This document shows, in pieces, positions 34,265 through 45,285 of a DNA stretch of 64,000 nucleotides. Where the stretch lies: the NCBI GenBank assembly GCA_021464415.1, contig CM038466.1:32766833-32830832 (forward strand), read 5' to 3'. Within the stretch, counting starts at the first letter, position 1. Each line of letters begins with the position of its first letter. Origin of the DNA: Lonicera japonica (taxonomy: Eukaryota > Streptophyta > Magnoliopsida > Dipsacales > Caprifoliaceae). The position numbers and the translations under genes are program-made. The notes beneath the pieces are model-generated. The model searched no databases. It saw only the letters and a program-made list of their open reading frames with translations, and had not been told where the DNA came from.

Positions 34265-35225
34265 ATAGATTTTGTATTTAGTTTCAAGACGCAACAGGAC
34301 TTCACCCTAAAGTATATGTTGAGTTTCAAGTTGCACCTTCCGTCTATTGGTATTAAATGTGAGATAAAATGATCATCTCTGCACACATGACCAGTTTCAG
34401 GGGTATTTATGTCAAACAAGCCAAAAAAATTTAACTTTACTACACATAACAGAATCAAAATATTGGATCAAACCCACCAAAATTGGATCTACCCTATAAA
34501 AATCTAATTTCTGGTTATATCCTTATTGTGGCCATGCTCTGTAATTTTTTAGTGAGATTGATTGGTTTACTGTTTTAGACTATTGTGTGGACATTGATGA
34601 ATACTTCTAAAACATTTTTGAGGTTTTTTTTTTTTTACATGGTTTGATTGGTGTCTAGAGATTTGGGTTTAGTGTGTTTGCTTTCAATGTTTTGTTAGTT
34701 CTTGCACATCACAAGCTTTATAGTAAAGATGACGAATCAAGTTATGAACGGGGAAGACAATGAAGTAATCCATCTATACGCATAAATTATCATTCAGATA
34801 TAATTTTCTTTGGTGATCAGTAGACAATTCCACTTTTTCCTTGATTTATCTCGGCAACCAAAAGGCGGTAAGCGAAAGGGGAGAATGCAACTGAAGAAGC
34901 CGGGGCTGTTTCTCTTCAAACTTTCCTTCAAATGTATGTTCACAGCACCACAAGCAGCAATGGTAATTTAATTCCTGCTCTTCAAATGATTCTGATCTCT
35001 CTGTTTTGATAGAGTAGGGTGATGGTTTATGAGGGGAAGGTACGTTTTTGTCGGTGTCTGACATAAATACCCCCAGAAAATGGGCATGTGCAGCACATGA
35101 TCATTTTTCAGTTACACTCAACGCCCCCAATGGATGGAAGGTGCAACTTGAAACTCGGCAGATAGTTTAGGGTGCAACTTGAGACAAATGTTCAGGGTGC
35201 ATTTAGAAACTAAACACAAAGTTCG
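34265..35225. mobile_element. Element with about 150-bp terminal inverted repeats
   Basis: The left arm at about 34270-34425 and the right arm at about 35060-35222 are inverted copies. GAGTTTCAAGTTGCACCTT (34321) pairs with AAGGTGCAACTTGAAACTC (35139), and GGGGTATTTATGTC (34398) pairs with GACATAAATACCCC (35060). Long inverted ends suggest a Mutator-like non-autonomous element, but the exact ends and duplication are unresolved. The interior holds an unrecognised 72-residue minus-strand frame. Confidence 0.55.
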
Positions 35226-35269
35226 GGGGTAGGGGCCAACAGGTCTTTTACTCTTTTTTATATTTAATG

Positions 35270-35295
35270 TGCGTAACCTTTGAGATTGTGCTTTT

Positions 35296-35327
<32 letters not shown>

Positions 35328-35400
35328 AATGACATCGCTAATTTAACACAAGTACATCCATCTTGAATTAAGAGTCCCACTTTGATATTTCATTCTTTTC
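35270..35400 (+). repeat. Stowaway-like MITE remnant, copy 2, with poly(T) run
   Basis: This is the partner of 30934-31048. It has a T run of about 27 at 35301-35328 and the word GAATTAAGAGTCCCAC at 35374. Similar AAGAGTC words recur up to 35560. Confidence 0.5.
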
Positions 35401-35843
35401 AAAATGCACTAATTTCAACATCAAGAATCAAACCAGACTCTTAATTCGAAACATAGATAAGTAGAGCTTGTTCACTGTCATATTATAGTTACATTGATTG
35501 GGCCCCAAAACGAAACACAACTCTTAATTTGACTGAAAACAAGTCCTAATCCAACAACAAAAGCAGAGGAGGAACAACAACTAACAACTCCAGTTTCTGT
35601 GGTATTCACAAGCCAGTTTAAGATTATAGTGATGATTATGCTATATATAAGAGATAAGAGTCGCGGTCTGTTGATGAACCATCCTTATACAGACTGGACC
35701 TTTAGCGCAGTTTTCTATTGCCAATACATTTGGAAATACATATGACAAGAGAAAACTGCTGCTAAAATAACTCTGGTTCGCATACAAACCGTTCGCATAG
35801 TAGACTGGCCGTATACATAGCTTGTCTCTGATATGGACCGCCC

Positions 35844-38800
35844 TTATAATTCATCATGAAGACTTGCCTTCATTGAAGTAGATTTAGGTTGCTGATATTC
35901 AAGAAGGTACCTCGTGGCCAAAGATGCATGTAACGCAGCGCCATAGGGAAGTGCATCTTCATTTAACTTGAAGTAAGGGGAGTGGCCCAATTCGGATGGG
36001 CCCCGCGTTTCGTTCTTCATCCCTACATAGTAGAAGAAGCCCGGGATCGCCTCGGAAAAGAACGAGAAGTCCTCTGATCCCATTATTGGTTGCATTTCTA
36101 TGATGTTGGTGGGACCCAACATATCGGTAGCAACGTTTTGGAAATGTTGGTGTAGATCTTTGTTATTTTTAGTTACCGGGTAAAATGGCTTACCGTCTAT
36201 GTGGAAATTTACTGTAGCATTGCACTTCTGCACGACGGATTGGCCTATGATCACCTGTCAATTGTATTGGAAGAAAAGGAGATAACAACTTATGAGAAAA
36301 TATTTATATATTGTAATGAGCCGTTCATTGGTCAATTCAGTCCGGTTTTGAGTGTAAACCATGATATTCATTACGGTTCTTTCTCGTAATAGCTTAAGCT
36401 TTTGGGAGAGATGGTTTCTAATATGGTATCAAAGGTTGGTTTTCTGAGAGGTCCAAGGTTCAAGCCTTGGCGCCTTCATTTCCCATTTGTTAATCCAAAA
36501 TTCGAAATTTGTTTGCTCTCCACGTGCGAGTATGGAGTCGCACGTGAGGGAGGGTTTTAACTATGATATTCATTACGGTTCTTTCTCGTAATAGCTTAAG
36601 CTTTTGGGAGAAATGGTTCATAACATTGAGCATGGGTTTCAACCGAACCAACCCATCGGTTTTGCCTAGTATGCTAATCAAACTGAAACAACAGATTGGC
36701 TGAAACCAAACTGACACCGGTCAATTTTGGTCGGTTCGGTTGGTTGGTTTTGGATGGATTGCTTTTGGGAATATGTTTCAACCGAACCAATTGTGTCAGT
36801 TTTGTCTAATATGCTAACTGTCTAGCATCCTAACTGAAATAACGGATCGGCTAAAACCAAACCCCAGTCAATTTTGGTCGGTCTAGGCCATGGGCCTACT
36901 TACAGTTTTGGGCCTATACCACTCCAGAATTTTTTACATGGACCTTTTTACTTTTCAATCTTTTACTTGGCCCTTTTCCCCTAGTTGACACATGTATATC
37001 TCAGTTTGGTGCAATTCGAAAAATCTCAAAAAAATAGGATACGGGTGCAGCAGCCAATAAAGTAACAATAGTTAACATATTACATTATTCCTTAATTTTT
37101 ATATATGCGACGTTATATTGTGCATGCACTATATTCTTTGACCGAGAATGATAAATGAAGTAATTTATTAGTCCTCAAATTTGGTCTACATATATACCAA
37201 GATAAATTAGGTAAATAACTTCAACATGTCCGACCTCTAACTCTTTAATCTCATTCTCGCTAGCTGAGAAATCTGTCTCTCTCTCTAACTTCAACCAAAC
37301 TGCAATATGTTTACTCATAGTCTCATGTTAGCATATAGATTTTGGAATATGGTTTAAAGTTTACCTCTAATCCTAAAGATTATTTTGTGAGTGCTCGAGA
37401 ATCCAGACACTGATAAGAATTTATGAATAAATTCAATAAAATGATTGGATACACCAGGTAGCGAACCGGGAAAGAATTGAAATTCAACTCAAGTGCGAAT
37501 CAAGTGCATTGACCATTTCAAAGAATCTATGCTTCATAGTTGCAACCAAACCGAACCTTGCACCCAAAAAAAAGCAATCAGTTTGGTTTGTCCGATTTTT
37601 CGGCTTTGTGCTCACCCTTGTGCAGCCAGGTACAGCTTGGCATGCCTTGTGTTACTCATGAGCCAATGGGAATGAGCTTTATTGAGCTAGGCGTAATATT
37701 TCACATATATAACATTTGCCTCATTTAATCGATTCATTTCACAAAACCTATCAAGGGCCAATCTGGTTCTGTTTGAGCTCAACTCATATATCACACAAGC
37801 CTTTATATGTGGTTTGTTTATTAACTTAACAAGCAAGCTAGAGTGGAGATTTAAACGAGCCAAGTTTGAGCAATATGTAATGTTTTTGAAAAGCCAAATA
37901 ACTATTGAACAAATTTACCTCTTCGATTCTTTTTTTGAGCTGCTCGAAACTCTCTTTTGTGAACGCCCTGAAGGTTCCACCTATTGTAACTGAATCGGGA
38001 ATTACATTGAATGCACCACCGCCTTGGAATTTTCCAATTGTCACAACCTGCAAGATCAAACATTTTATGTATGGGAATTCATTGCACAATTGAGAAAAGA
38101 GGGTGGTTCTTGAGTTCATATAAGCATTATTCCTGCAGATAATAATGTTGGTAGTAAAGAATCTTTTCATTTAAGTATTATTATAGGGATATCAATGTAC
38201 CAAATCTCAAAATAGAAAATGAGTCGTAAACTTGACCGTTGATTATGTTGGAATTAGTGTTTCCTAAGTAGCACAGTCAAAAGTAAGACTATATTTTTCA
38301 GACGGAGAGTATAATTATGAGTAAAACTTCATACAATGCAAGGGAATTTATATTCGTTCTACCAATTTCATGATTATTTCGACTCAAAAGTCTTTATTTT
38401 ACACAAGTCTTGAAATGTGTGGCAATTATTTATTCCTAACAAAAATAATACTCCTCCCATCCCAAATTAAGAGTCCACTATTCTTTTTTGGGATCCAAAT
38501 TGAGAGTCTAGTTTCTTTTCAAGGACATAATCAGTGTACAATATATCTCACAATAAACAAGTTTTATTCATAAACATGGATTATGATGAAATTAGTGTAC
38601 CCTCAAAAGAATGAGGAAGTTAATTTTTGTTGTAGCAGCTTACCAAACACTAAATGAGTTACATTGTAGCAGCTAAGCCAATTTTTGATATGGTATTAGC
38701 GAGCAGCTAAAATTAGCAATATCAAACTCTACCTCAACTATGCGACAGGGTTATGAGATGTGGGGTCAACCGCTTTTTATTGGATAATGGTAGGGTCAAT

Positions 38801-40858
38801 TGTTGTAATTATGTCAAGTCCCAATTAAGAGTCCAATTTCCTTTTAAGTCATATCAACGCACAAGAACTCACAATAGTAAAGTTTTAACTATTAATTATG
38901 CTGAAAGAAGTGTATCCATAAAAATAAAAAAGGTCAAACTCAACTCTTAATTTGGGACAGAGAGAGTATTCTAATCAAGGTGTAAATGGATATCCAAAAA
39001 TCCGAATCCGTTCCATATTCGAATCCGAATTTTGTGAATATTTATCCAAATAGATATTTGAAAAAGACAGTTTGGATACTGTTTTTATATATCTGAGAAA
39101 ACGGATACGGATACAGTAATGATAGTATTCGACAAGAATAATCCGTATCTGAATATCTGTTTTACAGGGTATCTGTATCAACTATAATTTAGTGTATATA
39201 TATTTATTTATATATATATTGTCCCCTTCTCTTAAGGATTGTCCTTAAGTTAACTTTGTACACAAGCTATCCTAATTTACCATATAAATTCGATATTGTC
39301 TCAAAAATATATTTATATATATCAAATTTAAATGGTAATGATTTTCAAATTTTATTTGTTATTTGGACTTATGTGATTATGTTATAATTTTAACGTGAAT
39401 ATTATTGGGTTATACAGGAGAAATGAAAGAAATTCATTATCTGAGTTCAAAGTAGGATATAAAATGTAAATATTTATTTTAATATGTTTTGCAATGCTTC
39501 ATATCTCTTCTCAAGTTATATCTTCTAATTATGTAGTTAAATATATTTTTAAAATTGAATTAATTTTTAGATTAACAAAAGTACAAAATATAGGGAAATT
39601 AGAAATTTGGATAAGGATATTATCCAAATCCAAGAACCCGAAGTGTACGATCCGAAAGGATATTAATAAGGATATTAATAAAGATTTGGATAGTATATTT
39701 AAAACAGGATTTTTGGATAATGGATAGGTGATATCCAATTTGTATCCCATCCGTTTACACGGCCTAATTATAATGGAAGGGATGAGCTCGTTTGGTACGG
39801 ACACGTTTGGTACGGACTCAAAGATGGAAGGGATGAGCTCCCTTGAGCTCAACCAAAGAAGGAGGGGATCTGTTTAGCTTATCATTAAGACTTAGACAAT
39901 TAGCGCGTGTTTGATAGCAAGCATGGAATTGGGTAGTAAATGTTTATTAGAGCTCAGGACACCCAACCCAACCAAAGAAGGGAATCTGTTTAGCTTACCA
40001 TTAAGACTTATACAATTACCACGTGTTTGATAGAAAGCAAGGAATTAAGGTAGTAAATGTCTATTAGAGTTCAGAACATCCAACCCAAACCAATTGACAA
40101 TGGGTGGAGTAGCTCCTTATTCTCATATATTGCTTTGAGATGATTCAATTTCCTGATGTGGGATTTATAGTCTCAACACGCTCCCTCACTTGTGGCATAA
40201 TTCTGAGCATAACAAGTAGACCTATTGGGTGAGTGGGGCCCGTGTGGCCGTTCGGCTTAACCCACCTTCTAATACTATTAGAGTTCAGAACGTCCAACCC
40301 AAAACCAATTGGCAATGGGTGGAGTAGCCCCTTATTCTGATATATTGCTTTGAGAGGTCAATTTCCCAACGCGGGATTTATAGGCCCAACAATGTTTACT
40401 AGACAATTCTTTTTCTAGGCAAATGAATTCCACCGAAAGGCATCTATGGGTGTTTGATTGTATTTAATCATCTTCTAGGTAGAAAACATGTACTTTTTTT
40501 TATGTAATGACGACATATTTTCCAGCTTTTTTGGTGTTTGATTGCCGACTTTTTACCGAGAAGTTTTGAAAATTTTGCCATTGAGCTATTTTCCACCTCC
40601 CCTAGAATTACCAAATTATGGGGGTAGACGGGGGTGGAGTAGGAATTAATTACTTAGAATTATGCATCATTTACTAGTACCATGGAATTAGGTGGGATGG
40701 AATCGCCTGAAAATTAGGCAATCAAACACTACCAAAAGATGGAAAAGTACATATTTACTAAATTTTATATGTTGCTAATCAAACGCACCCTTAGGCCTGC
40801 TAATGCGTGTTGACGGATTTGCACTCGTGTGTGTGTGTCTGTGTGTGTCTGTCACTCA

Positions 40859-40928
<70 letters not shown>

Positions 40929-43900
40929 CCTGTGAATCCAAGGGATCGGCTTCACGTGAAACAAGATGTTGCAAGCTAACAACGACATTGGAAGCTGCTA
41001 AGATTGGGTCAATTGTGTGGTGAGGAAGAGCGGCATGACCCCCTTTTCCACTTATTACTGCCTCAAAGAAACCAGCTGCAGCCAAAATAGGACCAGGCCT
41101 GGTAGCAACAGCACCAATAGGATATTTAGCAGAAATGTGCAGCCCAAATATAGCATCAACATTATCAAGTACTCCTGTTTCTAGCATTTTCTTCGCTCCT
41201 CCGCCTCCCTCCTCAGCTGGTTGGAAAACCAAAACTACAGTTCCCTGTTGTCAACAACAGAAAATTATTAATAATTAATCCACAAAAAATCAACAAAAAG
41301 TCTTGAATGTTGCTTATCATCTTGTAAAGAGGAAAACAAATAACTGCGACAGATCAGAGTGCATCAGATTGCACTTGTTTTCCAGTGGAAATGCTCAAAA
41401 TTCCTTATTTTCCATCTTCAATGGTCTTTGGTTGCATAATTTTCTATTGAATTTAGTTACATGGTACAACTTGGTTTAGTGTAGTTTTCTTCTCCATGTA
41501 ATTTGAAAACCATTTCCCACCCAAGTTGTTCTTTTGGAAAGCTTTCCATGTAAAACTATTACAATGAATTCAATTATTTTCTATGTCAACCAATCAAACA
41601 CATGCTAAGAGAACATGAAATATTTGAATGGTGCATCCATTGAATAAGTTTATGAAATCTTCCAAACCGTTTTGTTAAAACTATTTTACTCCTGCCAATA
41701 TTCTATGCTAGACAAACTAAGATTTTGCAACTGCCATTTCCTCTTGATTGCTCCATTGGCAAAGCACAAGCTGGCCCAACCAAGCAATATTTAAAACATA
41801 AAGCAAAATCATTTAAAAAAATAAATAAATAACTTGTCTACATGCACAACTTCAATTTCCAGCACCACAAACCCACAACTGATAATTAGGCAAATAATCT
41901 CAAAAGAAGAATATTTTCTTGCTTATGTCATGTTACTTCCGTTTCACCAATGAAGAGCGCTAACATAAGATAATTTACAGCATTCTGATCAGTCAATCGC
42001 ATTTGCAAATAACTTCAGATGCATCTATGGATTTCTTCTTGTTTTTTCCTATCAGAAACAAAAAATTCTTAATAAAACAGTAACTTATTTTGATCAAATG
42101 TTATAGATGAGGTCTTCTTGTGTTTAACGAGTCCATTTGTTTTCTCAAGATTTGCCCAGACTCAAAGTGGGGCCAGTTTAAAATTCCGTTAAATGACTTA
42201 TTCTACTTCATCTTAATTATATTCTAACCATGATGCCGGCTCCATAAATACACAACCACTATAAATGAATTGACACGTGTGCTAGGTAAACTGCATAAAA
42301 TATTGAATTCTATGTCGGTAAGTAGAATCAGTGAGAAAAAAGACACGTATCTTATAACAAATTAGGAATACAAAGAAAGAAACCTGCAAATCTTTGTGAT
42401 TCTGTTGAAGCATCTTTGCTGCACCAAGAAGCATGGCAACATGGCCATCGTGTCCGCAACCATGCATTTTCCCAGCAACTTTACTTTTGTGCTCCCATTC
42501 TACGCCCTCCTGTGCCAATAGGAAAAACCCCCCATTAGCTTCAATTTTTTTCAATAACCCCTCAAAACCATAGTCGCTAAGAATCAGTAGCAAATGCGTA
42601 GGACTTGAATTGGTTTTCGTGAAATATTCACAGACAAATGTTAAATGCACAAGATGTTCACAAAAATTTATCCACAAACACATGTGCAGCTGCTACGTCA
42701 TATTTGGGACCCACACTAATTATATCACTTTATCCCAGATCAGACTTATCAACGCGTTTGTGGATCAACTTTTTGTGAAGTATTTTGTGTTTAGCATTTT
42801 ACATTTTCACCTAGTTAAAGATGAAAAGGTAAAATTATTGTCAACTATTTCGGGTAGTGTTTTTTTTTTTTTTTTCAATTAGCTAATAGAAAAGTCATTT
42901 TGTGTAACTATGCAACCTTAGACCGTGAATAAATTTCAATGCTACTAAGCGTTTTCACCATTTCTCTTTTACCCCAAAACCAATGGCTCTAATGCAAATT
43001 TGCAATCACCCAACTAATCAATGGGAACCCTATGGGGTGGCCTAGAGGTTCACTAGGTCCTTGTGAGAGATCAATCTATTTAGCGGGAGATCCATGTTCG
43101 AATCCCTCCGAGTGCAAGTTGTTCAAAAAAAAAAAAAGCCTAATCAATGGGAAGGACCATCTCCTGTTCATGTGTTGACTACTCAGGTCTTGCCAAGAAT
43201 GACCTTAATCTATACCAGATTCGTTCGATTTATGAATAATCAGTTGTGTCTAATCAGATTTGTGCCATGTATTCCTCTTGTTTCAGCAGTGTCAACCTGT
43301 TTATGACCCAAATTTGATACTACACAGAATCACAGACCAATATATTTAAGACTTTGAGCAATGCTATGTGGCTCCAAAAATGAGTCCCAAAAGCAAGTGT
43401 AAATGCATTTCCCCACTCATCGCTTTCTTTCTCATATTCCAAAGCATATGTAAATGCATCTCAATAACTCATCACTGTCTCTCCCGGAATCTAGTATAAA
43501 TGCATGGCTTTAATTCTTCTGGTCTACAACATTTGGGACAAACTTTTGTGCTACATGACATTTACACTTACTTTTGGAATTTTTTCGAATACAACTACAA
43601 AATATTCGTATAGACATATATACAAACATAATATATACATACATATAAACCCAAAAATCAAACCAACCTGCATAGCAAGAGCATCCATATCAGCTCTGAT
43701 AGCAACAAAGGGTGGATTCCCAGTCCCAATAAACCCAACAACACCAGTAATAGCAACTGGGTGTTTATAGGGAATCCCCATTTTATCAAGTTCAGTTCTA
43801 ATAAGCTTACTGGTTTCAAATTCCTCAAAACCAAGTTCTGGGTTTTCATGTATAGTCCTTCTAATACCCACCATCCACTCCACAAGTTCTTGCTCTTTGG

Positions 43901-44027
43901 CTAAATTGAGGAAACTCAGTGGGATTTTGGCCAATTCTTCTTTGATCAAAGAAGAATTTGAGAAAGTGGGTTTTCGCAAGAAGATTAGGAGAGTGAAAAT
44001 TGAAGTTACCCATTTGATCAAAGCCAT
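35844..44027 (-). CDS. ILR1: IAA-amino acid hydrolase, ILR1-like (M20 peptidase family)
   Basis: Five minus-strand exons join in phase 0: 44027-43668, 42509-42384, 41244-40930, 38047-37919 and 36254-35844. They give 446 residues, normal for the family. The enzyme cleaves auxin-amino acid conjugates to free IAA. An upstream in-frame ATG at 44117 exists. I chose MALIKW at 44027 because it begins a hydrophobic signal-like segment. The metal-site residues seen are Cys138 and His140 (MHGCGHDGH), Glu173/Glu174 (QPAEEG), His198 (FGLHIS) and His401 (HSPYF). The C-terminus HDEL predicts ER retention. Wording such as [20 protein letters not shown] is closest, from memory, to Arabidopsis ILR1 rather than other paralogues. 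No break was seen. Confidence 0.93.
36358..36628 (+). repeat. Direct 55-bp repeat pair in intron 4, retroelement-like
   Basis: Positions 36358-36412 and 36566-36620 share GATATTCATTACGGTTC, then TCGTAATAGCTTAAGC, then TTTTGGGAGA. After the first copy comes TATGGTATCAAAGG, which resembles the tRNA-Met primer-binding site (TGGTATCAGAG) of LTR retrotransposons. It is a possible remnant of a miniature LTR element (TRIM) inside intron 4 of the auxin hydrolase gene. Confidence 0.4.
36625..36895 (+). repeat. Imperfect tandem repeat of about 135 bp with CGGTTCGGTTGG motifs
   Basis: Two degenerate copies, both containing TTTCAACCGAACCAA and GTCAATTTTGGTCGGT, lie at about 36636-36745 and 36776-36885 in intron 4. 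Confidence 0.5.
38217..38312. repeat. Stowaway MITE remnant
   Basis: This has a short Stowaway-like end, GACGGAGAGTA at about 38300-38310, with an AGTCAAAAGTAAGACT stretch before it. It lies in intron 3. Confidence 0.35.
38450..38967. repeat. Two adjacent Stowaway-like MITE remnants
   Basis: CTCCTCCCATCCCAAATTAAGAGTCC opens at 38452. A second, internally deleted copy (CCAATTAAGAGTCCAATTTCC, 38821) closes with AACTCTTAATTTGGGACAGAG near 38960, followed by TA. Both are in intron 3 of the auxin hydrolase gene. Confidence 0.55.
38971..39771. mobile_element. Possible hAT element with GGATATCC repeats
   Basis: The ends GGTGTAAATGGAT (38979) and ATCCGTTTACACGGC (to 39763) are imperfect inverted repeats. 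The flanks ctaatcaa and ctaattat agree at 6 of 8 bases. Both sub-terminal parts are rich in GGATAT / ATCCGAATCC motifs. It is a weaker case than the two hAT elements at 3 and 14 kb, and lies in intron 3. Confidence 0.4.
39850..40400 (+). repeat. Nested tandem repeats, TRIM-like, intron 3
   Basis: About 118 bp repeats in tandem at 39853-39970 and 39971-40090 (ATCTGTTTAGCTTA.CATTAAGACTTA). Overlapping this, about 115 bp repeats at 40072-40185 and 40278-40390 (CCAATTG.CAATGGGTGGAGTAG). The second pair contains phrases common in degenerate plant LTR elements, such as GTGGCCGTTCGGCTTAACCCACC. Confidence 0.5.
40447..40793. mobile_element. MITE with GGGTGTTTGATT inverted ends
   Basis: It opens GGGTGTTTGATT at 40448 and closes AATCAAACGCACCC at 40790. 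The duplication is unclear (CTA or TAT on the left, TTA on the right). It lies in intron 3. Confidence 0.45.
40862..40926. repeat. (TG)n(GA)n microsatellite abutting a splice donor
   Basis: TG repeats at 40862-40888 run into GA repeats at 40889-40926. On the minus strand the CT run starts four bases after the GT of intron 3 of the auxin hydrolase gene. Slippage here would occur directly next to the splice signal. Confidence 0.9.
43014..43153 (+). mobile_element. tRNA-derived SINE with 14-bp duplication
   Basis: The element at 43028-43139 contains an A-box-like TGGCCTAGAGGTT (43038) and a B-box-like GTTCGAATCCC (43096), then ends in an A run at 43125-43137. The perfect duplication ctaatcaatgggaa flanks it (43014-43027 and 43140-43153). 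It is in intron 1 of the auxin hydrolase gene, opposite to the gene. Confidence 0.8.
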
Positions 44028-44331
44028 GAATTTAGTAGAGGAGGGTTTTGAAAAGGGGGTTTTTGGTGATGAATTCAAGTGAAGTTTGCTGTGTATCACT
44101 GTATTGCAAGTGAACAAAGTGATCTCGGGAAAAGCAGCTTAATGAAGACGCCTAAAGGCCTAATAGATTTTTAGGCTGTATTCTGCGCACCGAATTAGGA
44201 GAATGAACAAGATTAAGATTGAGTCATTAAGATTAAGATTAAGAATAAGGTTATTTAAATTTGAAAACAGTTTTAAAATACCTATTTTTCCATCTTCAAA
44301 AGTTAAAACATCCCCTTTCAAATACCTATTA
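44028..44331. promoter_or_regulatory. Upstream region of the auxin hydrolase gene
   Basis: The 5' UTR and promoter of the minus-strand gene should lie here. An in-frame ATG at 44117 lies 90 bases before the chosen start. No TATA box or hormone-response element was confidently identified. The GATTAAGATT word is repeated at 44212-44240. Confidence 0.35.
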
Positions 44332-44508
44332 AGGGTAAATTTGTCATATTAAAAAAAAGTCAATTTCAAATGTGTAAAATTCAAACAAACAACAATTTTT
44401 TAGATATAATTTTTAAAACAAAACAAATAGTTTCTCAATTTTAATATTCGGTTCAATTTTTAATTTTCAGTTTCAATTGTTTGATCAAACATTACCTAAA
44501 TATTTTTA
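44332..44508 (+). repeat. Short dispersed repeat, copy 2
   Basis: This is the partner of 5530-5716. It shares TCAATTTCAAATGTGT, AACAAACAACA and the terminal TTTTCAGTTTCAATT series. Confidence 0.5.
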
Positions 44509-44822
44509 TTCTATATTCTAGCAATTTTTGAGGTTTTCTGAATCTTCAATTTCCTTGTATTCATGATTGTTTTATTTTGTTGGAGTTTTACCCCATTTTA
44601 ATATTTTTTGTTATCATATTTTGGGAAGAATTATAAGAATTTTTTTAGCATTTTTTTATATTTTCTTAAATTGATAATTAAAGCCTTCTCAATTGGATTG
44701 GATGAAAATATTTTAATAAATTAAATATTTATTCCATTATCACTTTTATTTAAGTCAAACAATGATAAGGAATTCTCAATTTCAAGAAAAAACAAAAAAA
44801 AGTTTTCCAAAACATAAAACTC

Positions 44823-45285
44823 TAAGGGTGTGTTTGATTAGCTTTTTTTTTTAGGAAGTTCAATTCTCACTTTGGGCTCACATACGTGCATTTTCAAGAC
44901 AATTGATGAAAATATTTTCTTGGGAGGGGGAGGTGGTTTTTTTGTTTTCTATGTTTGGCCACGGTTCACGAGACAATGTTTTTACTATTTTCTACATTAA
45001 AAATGCCATAACTTAAAATATAAAATTTAAAATAATATAAAAATTTAATATTTAAAATATACTAATCAAGATACATCATGACTATATAATTATGTAAAAA
45101 AAATATCAATAATTTTTTCTACATTAAAAATGCCATAATACAATCAATATTTTTTAGGTGAAAAATTAAGGCAATCAAATACATTACATTACATTTTTCA
45201 TGTAACTCAATTTTAAATAATTTAATTATCAATAACTTATTTTCTTTCCATATAAATTCTACTCTTACAATCAAACGCACCATAA
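44823..45285. mobile_element. MITE with TAA duplication (PIF/Harbinger-like)
   Basis: The element at 44826-45282 begins GGGTGTGTTTGATTAG and ends ACAATCAAACGCACCA, imperfect inverted repeats. TAA lies on both sides (44823-44825 and 45283-45285). The phrase TTTTTCTACATTAAAAATGCC occurs twice inside, and its complement again near 55194. Confidence 0.55.

Noticed and set aside
40800..41023. Frames rich in Ser-Leu or Cys-Val over the (TG)n(GA)n tract
   Set aside because: These are microsatellite translations lying across the intron 3 donor of the auxin hydrolase gene.
43028..43139. tRNA gene
   Set aside because: A and B boxes are present, but there is no cloverleaf or anticodon arm, and a poly(A) tail with a 14-bp duplication marks it as a SINE.
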